A DNA stretch of 64,000 nt from Doryteuthis pealeii (taxonomy: Eukaryota; Mollusca; Cephalopoda; Myopsida; Loliginidae), in assembly GCA_023376005.1 (NCBI GenBank), contig CM042162.1:91526137-91590136 (forward strand). The letters run 5' to 3'. This document shows positions 33,901 to 40,734 of the stretch, in pieces. The notes under the pieces were generated by a model that was not told where the DNA came from, did not search any database, and saw only the letters and a list, made by a program, of their open reading frames with translations. Position numbers and translations under genes: made by a program. Each line of letters starts with the position of its first letter. Position 1 is the stretch's first letter.

Positions 33901-36518
33901 GACATGAGCACTGTTCACAATAATTTTCATTATTATCAAATTCACAGAAGGCAACAAAAATGTGACAGCCACTCCACCTGGGGGACACAAAAAGAATTTC
34001 TCAGGAAGAAAAGTTTTCAATTTCAACTGTTTATTTATAGTCTTCTGTAGCCCTGAAGTTAAATTCTTTGGACCATATTACCTTTAGGCACCCCTTTTTG
34101 ATCTCGATTAAGAAAGGACATGTTTTCCATTTACACTGTCAATATCCAGTTGGTTGTTAGTTTTATAATTTTAAAAAAATCTAAAAACCATCTGTTAAAA
34201 CAACCGGATATTGACGGTGTAAATGAAAACATGTCCTTTCTTAATCGAGATCAAAAAGGGTGCCTAAAGGTCATATGGTCCAATTTTTTTTTGATACACT
34301 CAACGCTCAAGAACATCATAAACTAAAATTACAGAATGATAAGGACAGTTTAGAATTAATGTATAAAACAATTTATATATAAGGAAAAGAAAATCTAGTT
34401 AGAAATTATACTTACCAAAACTTTTACTTCTCCCTGGGCTGGTATTGACGACGATATCTATGGGGCTATGTTAAGCACATTTGTACTGGTATCTTGTCCC
34501 CAATAAAAGCTGGTTCTTTTTTTCTGGGCTGCTAAGCTGAAATGGAATTTAGGAACGAAAAGGCACGAAAAGAGGAAGAGACAAAGGCAAGAGGTAATTT
34601 TTACGACTTAGGCTTTATTGAATGGGGCATAGTTGGCTGCAGCATGAGCAAAGGGAACATGCCCACTAGCTAGCAGCAGCGACCACACTCAGTTGCGGCC
34701 TAGATTCAAATGGCTGAGGTATCCTTTCTGGGGTAGAGAGTCAGTCCTTTTTGTCGGATATGCGCAAAGGAGTTTTTCCAGTCAAGGCCCCATGGGAATT
34801 TGTTGTTTTTTTAATTTAATTTTTATTTTACTTTTGTATTTAATAATAATAATAATAATGAAATTTATTGTGTATAGTGCTCAGGTGCACCACAACTCTC
34901 AAAGTCTCATGTCAAGTACACAGAATAATGTATTAGTGTCAGGAACATGAACAGTTTACAGTAGTAATATGCATGTATGTGTGCGCGTGTGTGCATATGT
35001 ATGTGGAGAGTGGCATCAGGTATAGTGTCGGCGGACTACAGGAAGCATGGAGGCTTTGAAAGACTCAGTGCTTCGGCAGCCTACAACAGACGTGGCAGTT
35101 TATTCCATGTCTCCGCAACTCTGAGCGTGAAAAAATGTTTCCGAAAGTCACGTGAGCAGTGCTGTTTTCTGACTTTGTAGGCATGCCCACATGTGATAGA
35201 AAGATGGAGATCAAAAAGGTGCTCAAGGTTGCTGTTGTTAAGATGATTAATGACCTTATGAGCGTTTACCAGGTTAGTTGCCAGACGTAGAAGTTTCAGC
35301 GAATCCATTCCCAGGGCAGAGTATGGCAGATGCCTGATGGAGGGTATTCGTTTGGTTGCACGTCTCTGTACAGTTTCTAGGAGTTTAATATTCTGGGCAA
35401 GATAGGGGTTCCAGACCGGTGAGCGACTGACAAAGGTCTTGCTGAGTGACGCCAGGACACCCTCGGCCTTTTTGACAATTTTGGAGATGTGTTTTTTTTA
35501 ATCCCCACAATCTTGATGCTTCAAACATCTTAGTATCATTTGTTCCTACGTCTTAATATGGAGGATTTGTACTTATTAGTAATACTAGCAAAATAAAAAA
35601 CGTCCTACGGGCGGGGTAAATATTAATTTTCGAAAGATATTTTCTGAGGGGGGGGTTTAAAAATTCAATATCAGAGAGTTTGTACCCTAAGTATAATTAT
35701 CAAATTTATCAAAGGAGTGAAAAAATGAGACAATTTGAAATGAAACTTAGTTCTGCCCTCCTCAAATAAAATCTCGAGCATATCTATTAATTATTAATCA
35801 AATAATTATTTTGAATATTTTACACATAAATCTTACATAAAATTGAAAGTATTTATTTATTTGTAAACTTTTAGTTAATTTCTGGTAACTGAAAAAGGGG
35901 CGAGACTAAAAAATAATTTTTTAAATTGATTACAAATTTTGCAAATAATTTTTTTCATTTAAAGTAATACAATTTTTTAATTAATTTCATAGTTTATTTA
36001 TTATAATGTAAAGGATTCAAACATTGAATTATAAGGAATAGCTTTTATTTATTTTATTAGTAATAATTGTTCTTTATTCTATGTATTGATGACTTTGGTA
36101 ATTGTGATGTAAGCAGTGATATTGTTTTTGTTACAGATAAATAGACAAAATCTCTGGTTATTTCCTATAAATCTAACATGATCAAAGGGGAACTACTCTT
36201 GACTGATAAATTATTTATTTATTTATTGATTTACTAGGAAAAAAGAAGACAGGATTAGGTTAGGGTTTAGGGTTAGTTTAATGGGAAAATAAATAAATAA
36301 TTATCAGTCAAGAGTGGTTCCCCTTTGTTTATGTTGGAGTTATAGGAAATGACCAGTCTATGATGTTGGTTATTACAGTTAATAGAATCTTTCTTTTCCC
36401 CTTTTTTTTTTTTTCCTTTTAGGTGAGAATATTTGGTGAGGATTTAACAACCATTACACAATCAATTATGGAATCAGAACAAACCAATCAGGAAGAAGAA
36501 CAACCATCAGCATATTAA
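17096..36518 (+). CDS. CFAP73: CFAP73/CCDC42-family coiled-coil axonemal protein, complete, 8 exons
   Basis: Coding exons are 17096-17148, 22317-22422, 22698-22802, 23633-23718, 25757-25928, 29372-29446, 31684-31845 and 36423-36518: 855 bases, 284 residues, frame kept at every junction. The protein has the family layout: N-terminal [14 protein letters not shown], then [20 protein letters not shown], then an almost unbroken coiled coil (residues about 30-250, DUF4200) with [41 protein letters not shown], and the late [12 protein letters not shown] motif typical of CCDC42 and CFAP73. Human members are a little longer (about 310 residues). Family knowledge: these proteins belong to the modifier-of-inner-arms (MIA) axis of motile axonemes, or to sperm-tail structures for CCDC42. 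Which paralogue this is cannot be settled by eye; [15 protein letters not shown] and DKFLKEND lean towards CFAP73. An X-box lies just upstream. Introns carry many transposons. Confidence 0.88.
17440..17740 (+). repeat. Dispersed repeat D copy in CFAP73 intron 1
   Basis: GACGGGCGATCGGAGAGGCC to TGGCAGTACCTGTTAG. It lacks both ends of the long copy. The ORF across it is not conserved elsewhere. Confidence 0.7.
17741..19380. other. CFAP73 intron 1, AT-rich with repeat pieces
   Basis: A (TC)n run at 18310-18340. Two pieces of a dispersed repeat (GCACAATGTTTCGGCTGCTG at 18479 on one side, CAGCCAAAACGCTGGGATTA near 19208 inverted on the other) enclose about 700 bases. No exon found. Confidence 0.4.
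19390..19512 (+). repeat. 62-base tandem duplication
   Basis: Two copies of a unit with TGCTTTTTATACRTAATYTA and ATATTATCTCTTGCA, ending CTGCATTAG. The second copy follows directly. Confidence 0.8.
19725..20345. repeat. Long imperfect fold-back element
   Basis: Left arm GGGTAATTCCATGTCAAATT ... GACAATCCCCAAGATTTGAG; the right arm near 20180-20340 holds the inverses. About 620 bases in all, with diverged arms. The body between has no ORF of note. Confidence 0.7.
20455..20700 (+). mobile_element. SINE-A, diverged copy
   Basis: tRNA-like head, then CTCAGCGTATAAATAGCACA, GGTCTAGTGCTAGTGAAAAG and a CATCAT end. Lies just before the pseudo-exon of CFAP73. A truncated inverted copy follows at 20835-20998. 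Confidence 0.75.
20779..20808 (+). pseudogene. Decayed partial duplicate of CFAP73 exon 2
   Basis: Bases from about 20696 to 20808 repeat the end of intron 1 and the start of real exon 2 (about 22235-22346), including a (CAT)n run, the tract ending cttaaaatgatctttstcat, an intact acceptor (ttccag) and the first ten codons. In the copy the fifth codon AGA has become TGA, the fourth-line ATG has become ATA, and homology stops at 20808, where AT-rich DNA and a SINE fragment begin. Use of this exon would truncate the protein. Confidence 0.8.
20809..22230. other. CFAP73 intron 1, distal part
   Basis: 20835-20998 is a truncated SINE-A (-). 21030-21210 is a Helitron-like H3 trace. 21820-22120 is a TG microsatellite region in which a ~55-base block (ATAAATCTTTTGCGATA ... 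AACCTCAAGG) occurs twice, 115 bases apart. The remainder is unclassified. Confidence 0.5.
22317..22422 (+). CDS. CFAP73: CFAP73 exon 2
   Basis: Acceptor ttctag after a 13-T tract; donor gttggt at 22423. One base completes the exon 1 codon (TTC), then 35 codons begin [40 protein letters not shown] is the clearest signature of the CCDC42/CFAP73 family in the window. Confidence 0.92.
22698..22802 (+). CDS. CFAP73: CFAP73 exon 3
   Basis: Exactly 35 codons, phase 0 on both sides, acceptor ttcaag and donor gtgaaa. It encodes [20 protein letters not shown] followed by [15 protein letters not shown], which continues the heptad pattern of the coiled coil. Confidence 0.92.
23147..23395 (-). mobile_element. 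SINE-A, full length, in CFAP73 intron 3
   Basis: On the - strand it runs from GGGGCCGGTTTAGCTCAGTT (A box TAGCTCAGTTGG) through AATTCGATACCCGC (B box) to a 3' end CGCCCCGACGACT. Near-identical 18-base flanks (TTATTAAGTTGTAAGTAA and TTATTAAGCTGTAGTAAG) mark retroposition. Confidence 0.85.
23633..23718 (+). CDS. CFAP73: CFAP73 exon 4
   Basis: Acceptor tttcag, donor gtaaga. Twenty-eight codons plus two bases, very basic ([20 protein letters not shown]). [11 protein letters not shown] matches the family block usually written RxRAxKKAxxER. The two spare bases join the first base of exon 5 to give an Ile codon. Confidence 0.92.
23752..24103 (-). mobile_element. Repeat D piece followed by a hAT-like end
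   Basis: 23752-23960 is inverted repeat D. About 23995-24103 is the inverted end of the hAT-like element, closing with TTTGGTGATCCCTG. Further parts of that element occur rearranged at 24200-24340. Confidence 0.6.
24290..24470 (-). mobile_element. LINE fragment, reverse transcriptase thumb region
   Basis: The - strand encodes decayed sequence resembling [10 protein letters not shown]...[16 protein letters not shown], typical just after the palm of RTE/Jockey-like LINEs. It belongs with the fragments at 8668 and 58320. Confidence 0.5.
24547..25700 (+). other. Helitron-like H3 copy and unclassified DNA
   Basis: 24547-24985 starts TCTTATTATAATGGACATTC and matches H3. 25000-25560 holds GC-richer, unclassified sequence with repeated words like GGCCCACTTATCAC. 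No gene found. Confidence 0.45.
25757..25928 (+). CDS. CFAP73: CFAP73 exon 5
   Basis: The largest exon: one base plus 57 codons, acceptor attccag, donor gtaaga. Contains [20 protein letters not shown] and [11 protein letters not shown], the conserved centre of the family, aligning with human IFNKYLEKVVE and EVIARYKTL. A LINE fragment on the opposite strand starts about 35 bases after the donor. Confidence 0.93.
25960..26230 (-). mobile_element. CR1-like LINE 3' end, inverted
   Basis: From the AATAATGAAATTTATTGTGT tail to CAGTTTATTCCATGT. Same family as 12612-13092, shorter 5'. Confidence 0.8.
26283..26570 (+). mobile_element. SINE-B, full length
   Basis: GTGGTGTAATGGTTAAAGTC (A box), GAGTTCAGATCCTGG (B box), a body and the tail GGGGTTGGTAAATATATAT. 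Confidence 0.8.
26572..26960 (-). mobile_element. SINE-C, three copies in tandem
   Basis: Copies near 26572-26694, 26700-26815 and 26833-26960, all inverted. The head reads GGTGTAATGGTTAGCAAGCT (A box) and GAGTTCGATTCTCATTG (B box); the tail GTGCCACATCTAAGCTACGC. A partial + copy lies at 28000-28065 and a partial - copy at 45535-45601. Confidence 0.8.
26972..27995 (+). repeat. ~1-kb LTR-like repeat, left member of an inverted pair
   Basis: Pairs with 40735-42010 on the other strand at high identity, including an ORF (27233-27487) that reappears at 41561-41770 and so is not evidence for a gene. Begins near TGTGCT, has AATAAATATATTG near 27619 and, 100 bases later, CGTTATTATAACA, as an LTR might. 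Homology continues past that point to about 27995. Classification is open. Confidence 0.7.
28080..29371. other. Helitron-like H2 part and unclassified intron
   Basis: 28080-28440 matches H2 (+). 28441-29371 has a GC-richer patch at 28690-28810 and a G-rich run near 29155, with no recognisable gene, up to exon 6. Confidence 0.45.
29372..29446 (+). CDS. CFAP73: CFAP73 exon 6
   Basis: Twenty-five codons, phase 0 both sides, acceptor tttttaag after a T tract, donor gtaaga. Encodes [20 protein letters not shown], a coiled-coil segment. A MITE begins about 80 bases after the donor. Confidence 0.9.
29527..29729. mobile_element. Palindromic MITE family M1, copy a
   Basis: GTTATTTCCTATAACTCCAA at the left; the inverse TTGGAGTTATAGGAAATAAC at the right. 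The core has GGGGTTAGGTTTAGGGTTAG. The left arm sits 80 bases after exon 6 of CFAP73. No matching 8-bp flanks remain here. Confidence 0.75.
29827..30052. mobile_element. Palindromic MITE M2, in a composite with M1
   Basis: GGACCCTATGACCTTTAGGC to GGTCATATGGTCC. With the spacer and M1 copy b it forms a module that reappears inverted at 36545-37090. Confidence 0.8.
30187..30388. mobile_element. Palindromic MITE M1, copy b
   Basis: GGTTATTTCCTATAAGTCC to the inverse ending GGAAATAACC; GGGGTTAGGATTAGGGTTTA in the core. Confidence 0.8.
30400..31014. other. CFAP73 intron 6, unclassified
   Basis: No splice-supported exon and no family recognised. The ORF here on the - strand partly lies over MITE b and is not supported. 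Confidence 0.4.
31015..31266 (-). mobile_element. SINE-A copy
   Basis: Inverted SINE-A: GGGGTGGCCTGAAGTCGGTA at the left and GAGCTAAGCTGGCC at the right, the tRNA-like head. Confidence 0.8.
31295..31510. mobile_element. Palindromic MITE M1, copy c
   Basis: GGTTATTTCTTATAACTCC to GGAAATAACC. Flanking 8-mers AAATCATT (31287-31294) and AAATCGTT (31511-31518) differ by one base, an old target duplication. Confidence 0.85.
31684..31845 (+). CDS. CFAP73: CFAP73 exon 7
   Basis: Fifty-four codons with acceptor tttcag. Contains [20 protein letters not shown], the family's late signature. The donor is taken as TTT|gtattt at 31846 because it joins exon 8 in frame. The nearby alternative aaaat|gtttgt would create an immediate TGA at the junction. 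Confidence 0.85.
31966..32166. mobile_element. Palindromic MITE M1, copy d, right end truncated
   Basis: GGTTATTTATAACTCCAACC, GGGTTAAGGTTAGGGTTAG in the core, and the right arm stopping at TTAAGTTGG. Confidence 0.7.
32730..32910 (+). repeat. A-rich minisatellite
   Basis: About six units of GGCTGAAAATTTTCTTGTAA plus 10-12 A. Gives a low-complexity ORF on the - strand. Confidence 0.9.
33400..33935 (+). repeat. Repeat D copy followed by a LINE tail
   Basis: 33400-33810 matches repeat D on the + strand (CCCTAGCACCTATATGATTG). 33815-33935 is a + strand CR1-like LINE 3' tail (CTGTTCATGTTCCTAACACT). Confidence 0.65.
34070..34281. mobile_element. Palindromic MITE M2
   Basis: GGACCATATTACCTTTAGGC to GGTCATATGGTCC. 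Flanks AATTCTTT (34062-34069) and AATTTTTT (34282-34289). This copy has lost most of the telomere-like core. Confidence 0.8.
34500..34815 (+). repeat. Unnamed dispersed repeat, second copy
   Basis: Matches 15040-15300: shared GACTTAGGCTTTATT and CAAATGGCTGAG-type blocks and a CCATGGGAATTTGTT-type end. Class unknown. Confidence 0.5.
34842..35495 (-). mobile_element. CR1-like LINE 3' end, longest copy
   Basis: The - strand encodes [60 protein letters not shown] and [18 protein letters not shown], the C-terminus of a non-LTR reverse transcriptase polyprotein. The (AAT)n/ATTTC tail is at the left end. Confidence 0.85.
35585..36155 (-). mobile_element. Helitron-like H2, cut by a MITE
   Basis: The inverse CTAG is at 35585 with host A before it; CCTACGGGCG follows, as at the 56657 end. 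The element stops where MITE M1 copy e begins. Confidence 0.65.
36156..36354. mobile_element. Palindromic MITE M1, copy e
   Basis: GGTTATTTCCTATAAATC to GGAAATGACC, inserted in the 5' end of an H2 element about 70 bases before exon 8. Confidence 0.75.
36423..36518 (+). CDS. CFAP73: CFAP73 exon 8 (stop codon)
   Basis: Acceptor ccttttag after a pyrimidine tract; 31 codons and TAA. Encodes [20 protein letters not shown] and an acidic, Glu/Gln-rich tail ending PSAY. The exon itself opens with GTGAGA, which resembles a donor site. Only 26 bases separate the stop from a MITE (36545-36733), which carries the first AATAAA. Confidence 0.82.
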   Translation: MRIFGEDLTTITQSIMESEQTNQEEEQPSAY

Positions 36519-36544
36519 TTTACATTGCAGAAAAAACAAAAATG

Positions 36545-36733
36545 GGTTATTTCTTATAAGTCCAACATAAACAAAGGGGAACCACTCTTGACTGATAAAT
36601 TATTTATTTTCCCATTAAACTAACCCTAAACCCTAACCCGTCTTCTTTTTTCCTAGTAGATCAATAAATAAATAAATAATTATCAGTCAAGAGTGGTTCC
36701 CCTTTGTTTATGTTGGACTTATAGGAAATAACC
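36545..36733. mobile_element. Palindromic MITE M1, copy f, in the CFAP73 3' UTR
   Basis: GGTTATTTCTTATAAGTCC to GGAAATAACC. Flanks CAAAAATG (left) and AAAAAATG (right), one mismatch. The core shows CCCTAAACCCTAACCC, opposite in strand to copies a-e. Confidence 0.8.
36663..36668 (+). promoter_or_regulatory. Likely poly(A) signal of CFAP73 inside a MITE
   Basis: AATAAA in the run aataaataaataa is the first poly(A) hexamer after the CFAP73 stop and lies within a palindromic MITE. Its use is inferred from position only. Confidence 0.45.
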
Positions 36734-36859
36734 AAAAAATGGTTATCATGTTCAATTAACAATGAGAAAAAAAAAGAAAATATTTTTTTCTGATTTTCCT
36801 CCATTCAATCTAATTTTCTTTCAAACTCAAATCAGTTTTTAAAGTACAACAAAAAAAAA

Positions 36860-37090
36860 GGACCATATGACCTTTAGGCACCCCTTTTGCGATCTTGATT
36901 AGTGGGGACATTTTTTCCATTTACACTGTCAAAATCAGGTTAATTGTTAACAGATGATTTTTAGAGTTTTTTTTTTTTTTTAATTATAAAACTAACCCTT
37001 AACAAGCAACCGGATTTTGATGGTGTTAATTGAAAAAAATGTCCCCAAGAATTGAGATCGTGGAAGGGGTGCCTAAAGGTCATATGGTCT
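36860..37090. mobile_element. Palindromic MITE M2
   Basis: GGACCATATGACCTTTAGGC to CATATGGTCT. Joined to MITE f by a ~125-base spacer that is the inverse of the one at 30053-30186. Confidence 0.8.
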
Positions 37091-37323
37091 GAAAAAAGTC
37101 ATCAATTTCCTAATTTTCTTCTTTGCATTAAATAATAAATTGACAAAAACTAAAAAAGATAATGTGGAGAATCACAATTGGAAATCAAACAGGGTCGGGT
37201 CAGGGGGTCAAAGTTTAGGTATTGAACATGTAGGTCAAAAAGAGGGTACCCCTTAAGGACAAATTGTGAAATTGTAAAAAGTACCTGGTACCTATTACTT
37301 AAGCAGAATATTTATTATCTACA

Positions 37324-37855
37324 CTAGCAAGAACATATGCCCTCCAGTCGTAAGTATTTAAGTTTTAATGTAATAAAATATGTTGAATTAGAAAAACTAA
37401 CAAAATTAAATAAGAACACATAAAAAGATTACTTTTTAATTATATTTTAATTGGTTTCTATATAAAACCATTCATAGGATTGATTTTAATTTGTTGGAGA
37501 ATAAAACAATAATATTAGAGATCAATAACACCAAGTAATTATTTATTAAACCTGGTTTTGTTAAAACCAGTATGCAAATTAGCCACACAATATATTATGT
37601 AAACCATTATTTTTTTAGTAGACACATTGCAGAATCTTAAACACACTAATAACATGGGCTGTTTTGAAAATCGAAAATCTAACTCAGATTTTCATAGAGA
37701 CATCATTAATAAATAAGATTTATTCTATGTATTAATGATTTTGACTATAAATTAAATACTCATTGATAAACTTATGCAATTCCTGAGGGTATTGTGATGT
37801 AAGCAGTGACATAGTTTCGGTTACAGACAGACACCAAATCTCCATTATAATAAGA
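37324..37855 (-). mobile_element. Helitron-like H3, full length
   Basis: On the - strand: host A|TCTTATTATAATGGAGATTT ... GAGGGCATATGTTCTTGCTAG|T host. Length 532 bases. Confidence 0.75.
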
Positions 37856-38242
37856 TGTAGATATAGTATAAATAATTTATCTATATACCCAAATAAGAAT
37901 AATCAACTAGAATAATTTGATCTATTTTGTTATTATTAAAAGAACTACAAAAATACCGGGTACGAGCTTGGTTACCTCATTTTGGGAATGCCCCTACTTT
38001 AGAGGTACCAGGTTCTTTTTACTATATCATAATTTGATATATGTCCAGTACCTAAACTTTAATCCCTCCCTCCCCTCCCGACCAGGTGTAAAAAAAATAT
38101 TTTTGTTAAAAAAGGTTTAAATAAATACAAAAGTATCTTTATGTTTAAATTATCTAGACTTGAACGTTATTTTCATTTGTCTTAAAAAAAAAAATATATA
38201 TATATTTATCAAAAATTATCAGAAACTTTTAAAATTCATTTA

Positions 38243-38601
38243 ACTCTTAACATCCTATACCTCATTCCACCCCGGAAAAGTCACATTCATGTTCCTAATC
38301 TGCACCAAACGATAGCCTTTATTTAAATGTAATATTAAACATATTTACAAGTCTTTGATTTAAGGGAAATAACAGGTAACTTTTAATGAAAAGGCCATTT
38401 TTAGCCATTTTTTGATAAATCCTTATAGGAATGGGACTCTGGACTTTGTTTAAATGTAATATTAAATATATTTAGAAGTTCTTGATTTGAGGGAAATAAC
38501 AGGTAACTTTAAATGAAAAGGCCATTTTTAACCATTTTTTGATAAATCCTTATAGGAATGGGACTCTGGACTTGAAAAATTCTCAACAGGATGTTAAGAG
38601 T
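38243..38601. mobile_element. TA-target MITE (T1) with an internal duplication
   Basis: Ends ACTCTTAACATCC ... GGATGTTAAGAGT between TA dinucleotides. Internally a ~128-base unit (AATGTAATATTAAAYATATT ... GGGACTCTGGACTT) is tandemly doubled. Other copies: 47861-48074 and 57285-57522. Confidence 0.8.
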
Positions 38602-38861
38602 TAAAGAAACAAACAAAAAAAATCAGAAATATTAATAGAGAATCAAACTGCTATTGTGAGTCAAATGTTTTGCAATATTTTAGTAATGTGAAGCACAATT
38701 CATCAGCTCCAGATGCTTTTGTCAGCGTTGTAAAAGTCATTCAACTGCATCTTCATCTTTTATACAATAAATGTTTCTAGTTGCTTCCGCAGAATTACGG
38801 TCCAGTTCAAAACTTGTAAAATATAAGTTTCCAAATTTGACTATTTTATACATTCATAGAG

Positions 38862-39108
38862 CTGGGTTAGCTCAGTCAGTAGAGCATTCAGCTAGAAATC
38901 AAAAGGTTCCTAGTTCGATACCGGCCCTCACCAACTCAGCGTATGAGTAGCACAGGTATCTGTGCGGTAAAGTGAGAAGCTGATGGTAGGTGTGCTGCTC
39001 CACCTCAGACGCAAAAACAATCTCCTTGGTCTAACACTAATTAAAAGGGGATATACTCCCCAGTTAATTGGCTGATACCGACTAGGCCACCCTGACGACT
39101 TTTACTTA
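38862..39108 (+). mobile_element. SINE-A copy
   Basis: GCTGGGTTAGCTCAGTCAGT (A box), TAGTTCGATACCGG (B box), to GGCCACCCTGACGACTTTTA. Confidence 0.85.
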
Positions 39109-39337
39109 CTTATACATTCATCTATGCAGCTTTTAAATCACACAGAGTGAAGCAATGAACAAAGTGTCAGTGCTCAAACTACCAAGGTATTACCAACCAC
39201 AAGAGGGTCCCCTTCACAGCTTGAACTGCTTCAGTCATGTGATAAATGTGATGCAAACTAACACGTTACCAAAATATTGCAAAACTTTTGACTCAACCAA
39301 GTATATTAAGCTTTTACCATAAAAGTAATCAATTTTT

Positions 39338-39539
39338 GGTTATTTCCTATAAGTCCAACATAAACAAAGGGGAACCACTCTTGACTGATAAATTATTTAT
39401 TTATTTATTGATATAGTAGGAAAAAAGAAGGGTTGGGTTAGGGTTAGAGTTTAGGGTTAGTTTAATCGGAAAATAAATAAATAATTTATCAGTCAAGAAT
39501 GGTTCCCCTTTGTTTATGTTGGACTTATAGGAAATAACC
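39338..39539. mobile_element. Palindromic MITE M1, copy g, perfect target duplication
   Basis: GGTTATTTCCTATAAGTCC to GGAAATAACC. Exact 8-bp flanks CAATTTTT at 39330-39337 and 39540-39547. Confidence 0.85.
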
Positions 39540-39599
39540 CAATTTTTTTTTCATTATTCATTAAAAAACTTGTAATACAACATGACATCATCTAAAATA

Positions 39600-40520
39600 A
39601 ATGGAGAATGTCTATTTTTGAGATGAGTATTGATATCCTCATCTTTATTTGTGGTAGGTATAAACACAATGTTTCGACCGCCTTGGGCCTTGTTCAGGTG
39701 TTCACTGGTTACCTTAGACTAAACTCATTATCAGACGATAACCCTGAGTTCAAGTTAAAACTCTGAAACCATACTTGAACTTTATTTGATGACTTTGTCT
39801 TAAGGTAATTAAGAAACACCTGAACAATAATAATGGCTGTCAACTCATGTTCGAGTAAGACCATTTCCTGTTTTTTTATTTTTAATTTATCATCATAGTT
39901 GGGTGCCAGTAGCATTTGACACTATCTTTGTGTTTTCTCAGATGACTCACCAGGCCAGCCCTGGAGAGACATACTCTTCCACATAAACTTCTCCACTTTG
40001 AATGTTACTGGGCTGAAAATTACCCTTTCTAATAGCCCGCTTCAATTTTTGGTATTTAATTCGGTTGGACTCAAATTCTTCCACAGACAGGTAGATGGTG
40101 GCTCCCAGCCAGGTCTATGACAAACTAGCTTCTCCAGTCCTCCACAGCAATAGCAGTGTTCTTCAAAGTGTCCTTGAGGCAGTCCTTAAACCTCAATTTG
40201 GGTTTGCACTGACAACGTTTGCAAGTTGAGATTTACCTGTAAAATCATTGTTTTGGGATTCAACAATCATATCTTAAGGTAATTAAGAAACACCTGAACA
40301 AGGCCCAATGATACAGCGGCCAAAAGTTTGTGTTTATATATACAACAATAAAGATTAGGACAACATTCCGAAATATCAAAATTATTCACATCAAGCCTCA
40401 TCTCAAAAATACAGACAAATAAAAGAGGACATTTATTCAAAGGTAAATAAGAAACACCTGAACAAGGCCCAAGTATAAAGATGAGGACAACAGTCTGAAA
40501 AATCAAAATCATTCACATCT
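39600..40520. other. Mixed dispersed-repeat pieces including a LINE fragment
   Basis: 39960-40230 on the - strand encodes remnants such as RFKDCLKDTLKNTAIAVEDW, found near the end of RTE-like LINE proteins. Around it are repeated pieces with CACCTGAACAAGGCCCAA and AAAGATGAGGACAACAG, also seen at 18480, 42850-43010 and 59340-59590. Confidence 0.5.
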
Positions 40521-40734
40521 AGACTCATCTAAAAAATACAGACAAATTTTCCATTTTGTTTTAGATAATGTCATGTTGAAGAGAATTTTCATTGACGTCA
40601 AATAAAATTATTTGACTTATCGACCCTCAAATGTACTTGTGAAATTATTATTAAAAAATGTCAATTCAATTGGTTGTTGTGTGAATTGAAAAAAAAAATA
40701 ACATTTGGTTTTATTGAAAGAAAAATAAGACAAG

